Shown in pieces: positions 25,913 to 34,959 of a stretch of DNA of 64,000 nucleotides; positions within the stretch are counted from its first letter, which is position 1; each line of letters begins with the position of its first letter. This stretch comes from G965218495 sp965262785. Its GTDB lineage: Bacteria; Bacteroidota; Rhodothermia; Rhodothermales; Bin80. The notes under the pieces were generated by a model. The model saw only the letters and a program-made list of their open reading frames with translations, was not told where the DNA came from and made no database searches. A program made the position numbers and the translations under genes. The stretch covers positions 4,092,001 through 4,156,000 of the forward strand of contig OZ253559.1 of NCBI GenBank assembly GCA_965262785.1, in the 5' to 3' direction.

Positions 25913-27715
25913 GTGGAATGCGTAGATGCCGCGCTCGTTGGAGTCGCAGTAGTTGTTAGAAGCCTGAATTGGAGACCTCAGTTGGCATCGGTCCACGCAA
26001 ACGATAGCATTCGCTACGAACTGGACGAGCCGTGCCCTCCATTCGTGGCCATAGGTGTTGGGGTTCAGGGTATTCTGGTGGTGCTGGCACCGGTAGTGTT
26101 GGTCGTAGCTATCAACGTCCTGGCAGGCGGTCAGGGCGAAAGCTCCCTAGCATGGTCCGTCTTTGCGGCGCTGATAATTGTCGGAGTGGTTACGGCACTT
26201 CAGGCAGCCAGAATCGGACGAATAGGCGGAGGACACTTTCTGATCGCCGGTGTCACGCCTAACTATATCGCCGTCTCGGTCTTGGCCCTGGCTGAGGGTG
26301 GGCCGGCCATGCTGGCAACCCTCATCGTCGTTTCGTCATTCTTTTACGTGCTAGTTGCAGTGTGGCTGCCGATGCTGCGCCGCATCATTACGCCGGTCGT
26401 CACTGGCACGGTACTTATGCTAATCGCGGCTATGGTCCTACCATTCGCGTTCGATCGACTGCAAGAAGTACCTGAGGGTGCACCAAGGGCGGCAGGTCTC
26501 TGCTCGGGAGCGGTAACGCTGATAGTATCCGCAATATTGGTCCTGCGCGCGTCTAAGAGCTGGCGGCCATGGTCGCTGCTGGTCGGGATTGCAACGGGCT
26601 GCATAACCGCAGCAATGTTCGGCATATACGATGTCAAGCGTGTTGTCGTGGCTTCTTGGATCGGAGTGCCCGATGCAAGGTTCCCAGGACTTGACCTGAC
26701 ACCGACGACGGAGTTCGGGGCGTTGCTGGTGATGTTCCTTATTGTGACCCTCGTGCACGCCATCAAGGGCGTTGGCGATTCTGCCGCAGTACAACAGGTG
26801 TCGCGGCGTCGGCCGCAGGCGACCGATTTTCGCCTCATCCAAGGCTCCATCTACGCCAATGGGGTAGGCATTCTGTTGTCGGGCATTGCAGGAACACCGC
26901 CAACAAGTTCGTACTTGTCCTTCACAGTCCCGTTCATCAACCTCACAGGCGTCACCGTTCGCCGTGTTGGCTACATCATGGGAGGTCTTCTCGTGGTGTT
27001 GGCGTTCTTTCCCAAGGTTACGGGAGCTCTACTCACAATTCCCAGCCCAGTCATGGGGGGATTCTTGTTGGTCGCGCTGGGGATGGTTTTCGTCGAGGGG
27101 ATTCGGACTCTCGTGCGGGCAGGCCTCGACGCGCAAAAAGCTATCGTGGTAGGGCTTGCGGTCGTCACCGGGTTTGGCGTGCAGCATCACAATGTTCTTG
27201 AGGAAGTGTTCGGCAGTCCTTGGGGCAAGTTTTTGGGCAACGGCATGATAATCGGTACCGCAACGGCGATTGCACTAACCGCCTTTTTGGAATTGACCAG
27301 CCGACGCCGCCAGCGTATGGAGGTGCAGTTGGACAATACCAGCTTCTCTCAAATCGACGTCTTCCTCCAAGGGGTTGCTGCAAGGATAAGCTGGGATACG
27401 GCTGCCACTGAGAGGTTGCGCTCCGCGGGTGAAGAGGCCTTGGCGAGTATGTTGCAGCTGGGCAACGAGTACCCGGCAGGCAAGGCACCGCGCTTGATTG
27501 TCGCCGTGCGCCCAGAGGGTGAGGCCGTGGAGATGGAATTCCTGGCGGTAATCGAGGACGAAAACCTGGAAAACCGTCTTACATATCTGAACGAACAGGC
27601 CGAAATCCTTGACGAAACGGAGATATCGTTTCGCCTTTTAAGGCACTATGCTTCTTCGGTGCGGCATCAGAAATATCACGGCTTGGATATCGTCACTGTG
27701 AAAGTGACGCGGTAG
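25913..27715 (+). CDS. NCS2-family nucleobase (xanthine/uracil) permease with extra C-terminal domain
   Basis: A 600-aa protein. Residues about 40-465 form the multi-span NCS2/SLC23 core that carries purines or pyrimidines with protons or sodium; recognisable are VGVQGILVVLAPVV (TM1), the GGGHFLIAGV loop, IAGTPPTSSYLSFTVPF, and IPSPVMGGFLLVALGMVF. Residues about 480-600 are a soluble extension (ISWDTAATERLRSAGEEAL, LIVAVRPEGEAVEMEFLAV) recalling HATPase-like anti-sigma folds. GTG 25,913 is the open start; the real start may be nearer SIRYELDEP. Cytoplasmic membrane. Substrate is uncertain. Confidence 0.8.
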   Translation: MECVDAALVGVAVVVRSLNWRPQLASVHANDSIRYELDEPCPPFVAIGVGVQGILVVLAPVVLVVAINVLAGGQGESSLAWSVFAALIIVGVVTALQAARIGRIGGGHFLIAGVTPNYIAVSVLALAEGGPAMLATLIVVSSFFYVLVAVWLPMLRRIITPVVTGTVLMLIAAMVLPFAFDRLQEVPEGAPRAAGLCSGAVTLIVSAILVLRASKSWRPWSLLVGIATGCITAAMFGIYDVKRVVVASWIGVPDARFPGLDLTPTTEFGALLVMFLIVTLVHAIKGVGDSAAVQQVSRRRPQATDFRLIQGSIYANGVGILLSGIAGTPPTSSYLSFTVPFINLTGVTVRRVGYIMGGLLVVLAFFPKVTGALLTIPSPVMGGFLLVALGMVFVEGIRTLVRAGLDAQKAIVVGLAVVTGFGVQHHNVLEEVFGSPWGKFLGNGMIIGTATAIALTAFLELTSRRRQRMEVQLDNTSFSQIDVFLQGVAARISWDTAATERLRSAGEEALASMLQLGNEYPAGKAPRLIVAVRPEGEAVEMEFLAVIEDENLENRLTYLNEQAEILDETEISFRLLRHYASSVRHQKYHGLDIVTVKVTR

Positions 27716-28010
27716 AGAATATGGGATCCGAGGCGCTTTGCCAGCCTGTTTGATACAGCGGGTGCACGTCTCGGGGCATGAATTCTGAATATTCACCTAT
27801 CTACGCGTGCCGTGCCGACCGTTTCGTACGGGTCGTAATATATGCGTAGGCAGCGGTGCGTGTGGCAAAGGCTTCAGGGTACCAAAAGAATCGTCTCTCG
27901 CGTCGCCAAGTTGCTTGAGATAGTTGAATGCAATGTGGACGCTCTCCTATTCATGAGAGCCTGGGCGAGTCCACAATTTTATTCTAGCATGCATATTTCA
28001 CCTTGGCTTT

Positions 28011-28080
28011 GAATTACTTTATTTCGGCAGCAGGGAGCTGTCGGATTGGTGATTTGGAAACCAAGATTCCGGCTCTGGTC
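28011..28080 (-). pseudogene. decayed copy of the PAAEIKKFKP-tail fragment
   Basis: The minus strand reads LPAAEIK-stop-FKAKVKYA, matching the tail at 905-1021 (PAAEIKKFKPVVEFAA) with a nonsense change. Nucleotide similarity (tgaatt-ctt-atttcggcagcaggg) supports common origin. The surrounding 27,716-28,431 has no other gene I can support; a short hairpin (GCTCTC/GAGAGC) lies near 27,945. Confidence 0.4.
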
Positions 28081-28431
28081 CCGTTGCGTGCAGCATCGGC
28101 TGTGGTAAGCACCATTCTGGAGGCGTTGTGAGACACATGCAGAATGACTTCTCCGTCCATTGGCTCCGCGAGAGCGTACGTTTCCCATCAGGATATGGTG
28201 CCGTCAGCCACTCATCGGGGTATAACAGCAACTTTGGCCTCTTATCAGGCGCGAAAAGGCCCTGCATGCGGGAGGGGACCGCCCCGTCACATCCGTACTG
28301 TGGTGAGGCTACCTTGGCCAAGACAATAGGCCTTGGGCGCTATAGCGCTAAGTGCAGGCCCTTGCACCGCGCCATGTCGCCGCTAGCAAAGAGCGACTTG
28401 TCTATCAAAACGGATTTGCGCCCGCGTGGCA

Positions 28432-28941
28432 CTACTGAGCAGGGGCATCTACAGGAACGTCTGTGGTGACGATGGCGAAAATACCCTTATCATCGCGCGC
28501 CGGGACAGAACGGGTAATCATCCAAATCTCACCGCCACCCTTGTCAAAGTAAGGGGCTGTCCAAATACCTGCATTCGCAGCCAATGGCATCGCGAACCAG
28601 ACCTGCGCCTCAATGTTGTAGCCGGGCGTAGCTAGATCAAGGGTGGCCAAGCCGTCGCCAGATCTATATACGTAGGGACTAGTCATGACCGTGCCGCTAT
28701 CATTCAGCAGGGCAGCGGCACTCCCGTAGAAGGTGGAGTGTGCTTTCACGTAGGCCCGCAAGCGCGCCGCATATGCGTCTGCATCGGACGGTCGTTCCGC
28801 CACCAGTTCTGCCACAAAAACATCGAGGGCAGTCTCTACCTCCGCCTGCATTTCCTCCTGACCTGGCGCACTGGACCGGCATGCCTGCGCGACCACAAGG
28901 GCAAGCAGCACAAGAACCAGGACTGGCATGCACCATGGCAT
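28432..28941 (-). CDS. secreted lipoprotein with a Cache-like sensor domain
   Basis: About 169 aa from ATG 28,941 (an ATG at 28,986 adds 15 residues). A hydrophobic signal (VLVLVLLALVVAQAC) ends in a lipobox cysteine. The mature part resembles a single extracellular Cache/PDC domain: AYVKAHSTFYGSAAALL, a SPYVYR turn, and YFDKGGGEIWMITRSVP, close to the ligand-binding half of chemoreceptor Cache domains. No signalling domain is attached, so it may be a free-standing ligand-binding lipoprotein. Monocistronic as far as visible. Confidence 0.6.
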   Translation of the reverse strand: MPWCMPVLVLVLLALVVAQACRSSAPGQEEMQAEVETALDVFVAELVAERPSDADAYAARLRAYVKAHSTFYGSAAALLNDSGTVMTSPYVYRSGDGLATLDLATPGYNIEAQVWFAMPLAANAGIWTAPYFDKGGGEIWMITRSVPARDDKGIFAIVTTDVPVDAPAQ

Positions 28942-28986
28942 TTGAGACAAACTCCATTTGGACTCAGGCACGCTCGGCACGGTCAT

Positions 28987-29499
28987 TTAGGGTGTTGCGA
29001 GTACCGGTTAGGGACAGGCTAAAGTGGCCCAGCCTGCGAGAGAAAATATCCAGTGTGCAAACGCTCGGATGCGCTGGCTAAGGGGTCCGAGCGGCCTTCG
29101 GGGGCAAGAGTAACACTAGTGCGTAATTAACTTGATATCAAGTCCGATTTGTGCTGTAGGATAGAAGTCTGTCCTTGGTGCGGGGAGCGGGCAAGGTATA
29201 GAATCAGCGCTGCGAATCGCGACCGGAGCAGTGCTGGAGGATTGCTCAACGCACCAGTAATTGTTCACAGTTAAGAAGCGATGGTCCACCGTCTACAACT
29301 CCTGCCAGTCCACCAGGACAACTCCCAAAAAGCCGTTCGGCCGACAACTCTATCGGAATGATCCGAATCACCTGCTCACAGCGTCGCAGCACCTCAATCA
29401 GGCGTGCTTCATAGGTGAATTCGCCAGTGTAAAAGCCTTGCTAAGATGACTGCGACGCATAATTCAGGACTCCTATGGCGATAAAGACCCCAATGATTG
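28987..29499. other. 513-bp intergenic stretch
   Basis: Nothing recognised: no convincing frame, RNA gene or repeat between the Cache lipoprotein and the thiolase gene end. Confidence 0.45.
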
Positions 29500-30690
29500 T
29501 TATGCTACTTTTGCAACCAGCGCCGTGCCCCCGCCCATGCCGTGGCAGATTGCGGCCAGCCCCAACTCCTGTTCCCGCTGCGCTAGCGCGTTCAGCAAGG
29601 TGACCAGAATACGCGTGCCTGAGCAGCCAATGGGATGACCCAGCGCGATAGCACCGCCATGAACATTGAGGTCATCATACGACACGCCTAGCTGCTTGTG
29701 ATAGAGGTAACTGCTTAGTGCAAAAGCTTCGTTGTTTTCAAACAGATCAATGTCCCTCACTCCCAGGCCGGCCAGACTTAGTGCACGCTTTGATACCTGC
29801 ACAGGCACTTCAAGAAACCGCCACGACACACCCGCTGCCCATGCGCTAGACACCAGCCGGGCGCGCGGAGTCAAGCCATGCGCCAATACGGCCTCTTCGC
29901 TCGCCAGCAGAACGGCCGCCGCGCCGTCGCTGATCTGGCTACTATTGCCGGCAGTCAACGTGCCGCGATCGTCAAAGGCCGGCTTGAGACCGCCTAGTTC
30001 TTCCAGCGTAGTATCAGCCCGAATTCCTTCGTCCTGCGTAAGTTCGCGCACACCTTTGCGGCTCCTCACGGGCAACGGAACCACTTCATCCGCAAAGCGA
30101 CACTTGCGCGTAGCTGCGCCTGCGCGCTGGTGCGACGCATGGGCGATAGCATCCAGGTCTGCACGTGTAGCGCCTGACTCTGCAACAAGCCTTTCCGCCT
30201 GCTCTCCCATGGCCTCGCCGGAAAGCGGGTCCGACAGCCCATCGCCGTACAGCACATCAGTTACAGGCTCTTTGGGTCCCGGCAGGTACTTGTATCCCCA
30301 GCGCGCTTTCCCGGACAGGTAAAAGCCTGTGCTCGACATTGACTCGGTCCCACCCGCAAGGATGAGGTGCGCAGCTCCGGCTTTGATGTACGCTGCCGCT
30401 GTCATCACGCTCATCATTCCGGAAGAACAAACCATGTCAACCGAAACTGCGTCCACTGCTGGCGGAATCCCCGCCGTCAATGCTGCCTGTCGCGCCACCA
30501 GCTGTCCGCGCCCGGCGCGAAGCACATTGCCTAGGATGACCAAATCAAGTGCGTCACCGGTGACGCGCGCGCGCTCCAGCACTGACTGCAATACAGGTAC
30601 CGCCAGCTGCACAGGTCCCCAACTCTTTAGCGATCCGCCGAAGCGACCGATCGGCGTGCGTGCCGCCGCCAAAATAAACACGTCACTCAT
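29500..30690 (-). CDS. acetyl-CoA acetyltransferase (thiolase)
   Basis: A 396-aa cytosolic thiolase that condenses or cleaves acetoacetyl-CoA. The start MSDVFILAAARTPIGRFGG at 30,690 is canonical. The nucleophile Cys is in SVDMVCSSGMMSV (about residue 90), the His in NVHGGAIALGHPIGCSG, and the second Cys in CHGMGGGTA near the end. Length fits the family. It is last of a three-gene operon, starting 5 bp after the DUF255 gene ends. The role may be in ketone-body, PHB or mevalonate precursor metabolism; context does not decide. Confidence 0.93.
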   Translation of the reverse strand: MSDVFILAAARTPIGRFGGSLKSWGPVQLAVPVLQSVLERARVTGDALDLVILGNVLRAGRGQLVARQAALTAGIPPAVDAVSVDMVCSSGMMSVMTAAAYIKAGAAHLILAGGTESMSSTGFYLSGKARWGYKYLPGPKEPVTDVLYGDGLSDPLSGEAMGEQAERLVAESGATRADLDAIAHASHQRAGAATRKCRFADEVVPLPVRSRKGVRELTQDEGIRADTTLEELGGLKPAFDDRGTLTAGNSSQISDGAAAVLLASEEAVLAHGLTPRARLVSSAWAAGVSWRFLEVPVQVSKRALSLAGLGVRDIDLFENNEAFALSSYLYHKQLGVSYDDLNVHGGAIALGHPIGCSGTRILVTLLNALAQREQELGLAAICHGMGGGTALVAKVA

Positions 30691-30695
30691 GCTAC

Positions 30696-32780
30696 TCAGG
30701 GTAAATGGGACTGAGACTGCGTGCTGGCACGCACTTCGCCAAGCTGCCGAAGCATCGTGGCCACATAATTGGTGGGCGCCCGGCAGGCAAAGCCCTCGCA
30801 AACATACGCGGTAGCTTTGTCATCAATCATCTTGTACGGCGAAAGGCGGGGGCCTAGCATCGCATCCGGTGCCGTAGTCCGAGCCGAAGTCACCGGACGC
30901 AAGAAGGTTGCCGAGTTTGGCAAGTATGTGCTGCGAAGTGCCCGAAGCATGGCTTTCGTATCCGGCGCCTGCGGGCTTCCGGCGATGACGACTTCAGAAC
31001 AAGGACCCAGCGCATAGTCCAACGCAGACAGCATCGCCGTGACGCTCGTCGGTGCGGAGGTCATTAGTCTGGCGTGTGCTCTTAAAACACCCCAGGCTTC
31101 ATCGACCAACTCAGCATCCGACGTTAGGTGCCCCAGGCGCAATAGATTCATCATCATGACTGCGTTGCTGGAGGGGCCAGGTGCGTCGTACGAGGAGCGC
31201 GTTCGGACCAGTAAGGCTTCGCCGTCATCTGGCGTCAGGTAGAATGCTCCATCCTCGGACCGAAAGTGCACTCGACAGACCTGGCAATAGCGCAGCGCCA
31301 TCTGCAAGTACCGTGCGTCAAACGTTGTTTCGTAGAGTTCAATCAGGCCCCAAGCCATGTTTGCGTAGTCGTCCAGGAGTGCAGGAATCGCGGCCTCGCC
31401 ATCTCGCCAGCGATGCAACAGGCGGTGCCCGGCGCGCGACAGGTGAGTTTCCACAAATGCTGCCGCACGTGCCGCCGCTTCTGAATAGGATGCCTTGTCC
31501 AGTACACGCCCAGCTCGCGCCATCGCCGCGATCATCAGCCCGTTCCAATCTGTCAGCACCTTGTCGTCCTTAAGGGGATGAACACGGGCCTTGCGACGCT
31601 CAAAGAGCTTCTGTCGGGCTAACTCCAGGCGTGAATCCGCCGCGCTAGCGCCGGTCAGGTACAGGATGTTCTCTCCAGTGTGCCGCCGCGTAGTTTCATC
31701 TCTGAAGTTGCCTCCTGGCTGCACATTGTATGCGCGTTCAACGAATTCAGACTGGTCTTTGCCGAGCACATCTCGCAGCTCCTCGCGCGTCCAGAAGTAA
31801 TACTTGCCTTCCATGCCCTCGCTGTCCGCGTCCTCAGCCGAATAGAAGCCTCCTTCCGGACTTGTCATGTCGCGCAGAACATAGCGTAGGATTTCGTCAG
31901 CCGCCTGCCCGAACAGCTCTTCTCCGGTAGCCTGGTAGGCTTCTGTATACGTCAGTGCCATCGTTGCCTGGTCGTGCAGCATCTTTTCGAAGTGCGGAAC
32001 CGTCCATGCGGCATCGGTTGCGTACCGATGAAAGCCCCAGCCAACCTGGTCGTAGATACCGCCGCGGCGCATTGCTGTAAGCGTCTGCCCCACCATCTGG
32101 AGGGCACCCGCCTGCCCGGTACGTTTCCAGTACCGCAGCAGAAAGCGCAGACTTGTTGGCGACGGAAACTTCGGCGCATGACCAAAGCCACCATTCACCG
32201 CGTCGAAGTTGGACTGCAGCGCTCCGAAGGCTCTGTGAAGTAATACCTCGTTCGGCATGTCGCCGCTGGTATCTGCCATGATGGTGTCTGAAAGCGCGCG
32301 GGTCACGCGGTCCGCATCCATCATGAGATCATCACGCCTTGCGCGCCAGGCGTTCGCCGCTCTGGGCACTAAGTCCATCATCCCTATCCGTCCGTGGCTA
32401 CTCGCTTTTGGGATATACGTGGCCGCAAAGAACGGTCGTTTGTCGGGCGTCATGATGATAGTAAGCGGCCATCCGCCACGCCCCGTCATCATTTGGCATA
32501 CCGTCATGTAAACAGAATCTATGTCCGGCCGCTCCTCCCGATCCACTTTGATGTTGACGAATGCTGCATTCAGAAGCGCTGCCACCTCTTGGTCCTCAAA
32601 GGATTCGTGCTCCATGACATGGCACCAATGGCAGGTCGAATAGCCGATTGACAGGAAAACGGGCTTATCCTCCTCTGCTGCTGCCGCAAACGCTTCTTCT
32701 GACCAAGCCCACCAGTCCACAGGATTGTCCTTGTGCTGAAGCAGATATGGGCTTCGTTCGTTCTCCAATCTGTTTGCCAT
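30696..32780 (-). CDS. DUF255 thioredoxin-domain protein (YyaL/SSP411 family)
   Basis: A 694-aa protein. The N-terminal ~160 residues are the DUF255 thioredoxin-like domain with the conserved start SPYLLQHKDNPVDWWAW and the redox motif CHWCHVMEHESF. The remaining ~500 residues form the six-hairpin glycosidase-like helical barrel (DWNGLMIAAMARAG, YDAPGPSSNAVMMMN). The family is widespread and its biochemical role is poorly defined. Length is normal. It lies between the glycerate kinase gene (16 bp) and the thiolase gene (5 bp), which points to one transcript. Confidence 0.93.
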   Translation of the reverse strand: MANRLENERSPYLLQHKDNPVDWWAWSEEAFAAAAEEDKPVFLSIGYSTCHWCHVMEHESFEDQEVAALLNAAFVNIKVDREERPDIDSVYMTVCQMMTGRGGWPLTIIMTPDKRPFFAATYIPKASSHGRIGMMDLVPRAANAWRARRDDLMMDADRVTRALSDTIMADTSGDMPNEVLLHRAFGALQSNFDAVNGGFGHAPKFPSPTSLRFLLRYWKRTGQAGALQMVGQTLTAMRRGGIYDQVGWGFHRYATDAAWTVPHFEKMLHDQATMALTYTEAYQATGEELFGQAADEILRYVLRDMTSPEGGFYSAEDADSEGMEGKYYFWTREELRDVLGKDQSEFVERAYNVQPGGNFRDETTRRHTGENILYLTGASAADSRLELARQKLFERRKARVHPLKDDKVLTDWNGLMIAAMARAGRVLDKASYSEAAARAAAFVETHLSRAGHRLLHRWRDGEAAIPALLDDYANMAWGLIELYETTFDARYLQMALRYCQVCRVHFRSEDGAFYLTPDDGEALLVRTRSSYDAPGPSSNAVMMMNLLRLGHLTSDAELVDEAWGVLRAHARLMTSAPTSVTAMLSALDYALGPCSEVVIAGSPQAPDTKAMLRALRSTYLPNSATFLRPVTSARTTAPDAMLGPRLSPYKMIDDKATAYVCEGFACRAPTNYVATMLRQLGEVRASTQSQSHLP

Positions 32781-32796
32781 GCAGACACCTTTTTCC

Positions 32797-34092
32797 TTAG
32801 ACTATAAGTGCAACTTGTAAGTCCATAACGTTCGTATGCGTGGGGCCGGTGCGTAGCGACCCTTCCGCCATCACAAAGAACGGATACGAATTGTTGTTGC
32901 GCAAAGACGCATACGGATCCGCGCCGCCAGCCCTTGCCTTCGCAACTGTCTGGGGCGTAGCCCAGGCTCCCGCCGCACTGGTCATGCCGTCAACGCCGTC
33001 AGTTCCCCCGCTTAGCACTAGCGCCTTTCGATCCGATCCTGCAAGGACCAAGGCGGCCCCAAGGGCCACCTCGTGGTTGCGCCCGCCAACGCCACTTCCA
33101 GTCACGGTAACCGTAGTTTCCCCGCCCCAGAGTACGCACGCCTTTCTTGGCTGAGCAAGAATCTCCGTGGCTAGCGCCTGCCCCACCAGGTACGCCTCGC
33201 CCGTCACATCGTGGCGAAGCACTGGAGCGTAGCCCAAGGCCGCGGCCTGGAGGGCCGCGGCCTCCAGTGCATGCCGATTTGAACCAATAATACCTGCGTG
33301 GGCAGCCTCCAGTTCGCTCACGTCCGGTGTCTCGTCCACCGCACCTCGAGTGCCGGACGTTAGATGCACCCTCACAGACGATGGTGCGGAATCCCATAGC
33401 CCGTATCTGCGCAGCACTTCTTGCGCGTCAGTAAAAGTAGACGGATCTGGTACTGCCGGTCCACTCGCGATAACGGACAGGTCATCGGTAGGCACGTCGG
33501 ATACCGCAAGCGTCAATGTCGTGGCTGGCCAGGCTTCGGCAGCCAGCCAGCCACCTTTGATGCGCGACAAGTGTTTTCGCACGGCATTCATCTCTTGAAT
33601 GTTCGCGCCGGAGCGCAGAAGCGCGCGGTTCACCCGCCTCACGTCCATCAGGGTCACGTCGGCCACGGGTGCACACCAAAGGGCGGAACCACCTCCCGAA
33701 AGCAACACCAGCAGCAGATCGTCTGGACCGCATTGCCGAGCTACAGTAAGTGCATAGTCAGCAGCCTGCACGCTCGCTGCGTTAGGCACAGGATGTCCGG
33801 CCTCAACAAGCTTGATTGACGTCGGACACCGCTGTGGGGCAGGCAAGGTGTCTTTGTAGCCCTCTGGAATCGCTACCTGCCCGCCGGCAATCAGGCCGGG
33901 TAGCTCTGCTTCCAGCGCTCCGGCCATCGCCATGGCCGCCTTACCCGCACCCACGACAAATAGCTCCCTGAATTTCTCCAACGGCCTACCTACTGCCTTC
34001 TCAAAGTCGTAGCCACTCAGTAGGCGGTCGGCCTGCGCACTTCGCACTGCGGCCCAGTAGATTGACTGGCTGTCATTGACGAGCTGCCGCAT
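32797..34092 (-). CDS. glycerate 2-kinase (MOFRL family)
   Basis: A 431-aa cytosolic enzyme phosphorylating glycerate to 2-phosphoglycerate. The DUF4147 N-terminal domain has VVGAGKAAMAMAGALEAEL and LLLVLLSGGGSALW. The C-terminal MOFRL domain has VLWGGETTVTVTGSGVGGRN and a final NNNSYPFF/GPTHTNVMD block typical of GckA. It is first in an operon with DUF255 and thiolase genes, and is divergent from the NIPSNAP gene with 68 bp between, where both promoters must lie. Confidence 0.9.
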   Translation of the reverse strand: MRQLVNDSQSIYWAAVRSAQADRLLSGYDFEKAVGRPLEKFRELFVVGAGKAAMAMAGALEAELPGLIAGGQVAIPEGYKDTLPAPQRCPTSIKLVEAGHPVPNAASVQAADYALTVARQCGPDDLLLVLLSGGGSALWCAPVADVTLMDVRRVNRALLRSGANIQEMNAVRKHLSRIKGGWLAAEAWPATTLTLAVSDVPTDDLSVIASGPAVPDPSTFTDAQEVLRRYGLWDSAPSSVRVHLTSGTRGAVDETPDVSELEAAHAGIIGSNRHALEAAALQAAALGYAPVLRHDVTGEAYLVGQALATEILAQPRKACVLWGGETTVTVTGSGVGGRNHEVALGAALVLAGSDRKALVLSGGTDGVDGMTSAAGAWATPQTVAKARAGGADPYASLRNNNSYPFFVMAEGSLRTGPTHTNVMDLQVALIV

Positions 34093-34160
34093 GAATGCCC
34101 CAACGCTGAGTTCACTATAATACGTGCGCTCACCATTAATGACGTTTTAAGCCAACTTTC

Positions 34161-34937
34161 ATGAATCGGCGTAACTTTCTGGCTGCCTCAGGCGCGGTTG
34201 CCGCAGCCCCACTCGCTTCCATTCCACTTCGCTCCGATGAGCGGCAGTATCTGGAGGTGATCATTTACCACACGCGCGTCGGTGCACGCCGCGGACGCGT
34301 AGCCGACTTCTATCGTGATGTGGCGCTGCCTGCGTACCAGCGCCTCGGAGTAGGCCCCGTAGGTGTGTTTACGGTCTTGTACGGTCCCAACTCGCCTTCG
34401 CTGTATGTACTAATTCCACATAACTCTCTCGAGTCCGCCGTTTCCACTGGCACACAACTCCGCCAGGACTCGACCTATGTGCAGGATGGAGCAGCGTTTT
34501 TTGCGGCTCGACTGTCTGATCCGGCATACATTCGTCAAGAGCGCCAGCTAATGCTGGCATTCAAGGGCATGCCAAAGCTGGAAGCACCCACGAACGCGAT
34601 GGGTGATGGCCGGATCTTCGAGTGGCGTGTCTATGAAAGCCATAGCATCAAGGCCGGCCAGAAGAAGATTGACATGTTCAATGAGGGAGGAGAAATTTCC
34701 ATCTTTAGAAAGACCGGCCTTACGCCCGTCTTTTTTGGCGAAACGCTATTCGGCCCTGCTATGCCAAATCTGACCTACATGCTAGCGTTTGACAGCATGG
34801 CTACACGCGATGCGGCTTGGCGACGCTTCATGGAGGATCCGGAATGGCACGCGCTGAGGGATGATCCTCAGTATGAGGGCACTGTATCCAACATCTCCGA
34901 CATCATTCTGCGACCGACGCCGTTCTCACAGATCTGA
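34161..34937 (+). CDS. exported NIPSNAP-family protein
   Basis: A 258-aa protein with a Tat-like leader (NRRNFLAASGAVAAAPLA) and two ferredoxin-like NIPSNAP repeats: YLEVIIYHTRVGARRGRV (first half) and RIFEWRVYESHSIKAGQKK (second half, with the YxxxRxY-type strand and a metal/ligand pocket). Family members are periplasmic or mitochondrial small-molecule-binding proteins of unclear role. It is followed 22 bp later by a secreted amidohydrolase in the same direction, so the pair is probably co-transcribed. Confidence 0.85.
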   Translation: MNRRNFLAASGAVAAAPLASIPLRSDERQYLEVIIYHTRVGARRGRVADFYRDVALPAYQRLGVGPVGVFTVLYGPNSPSLYVLIPHNSLESAVSTGTQLRQDSTYVQDGAAFFAARLSDPAYIRQERQLMLAFKGMPKLEAPTNAMGDGRIFEWRVYESHSIKAGQKKIDMFNEGGEISIFRKTGLTPVFFGETLFGPAMPNLTYMLAFDSMATRDAAWRRFMEDPEWHALRDDPQYEGTVSNISDIILRPTPFSQI

Positions 34938-34959
34938 CACACCATTTGCCACCAGCTCT

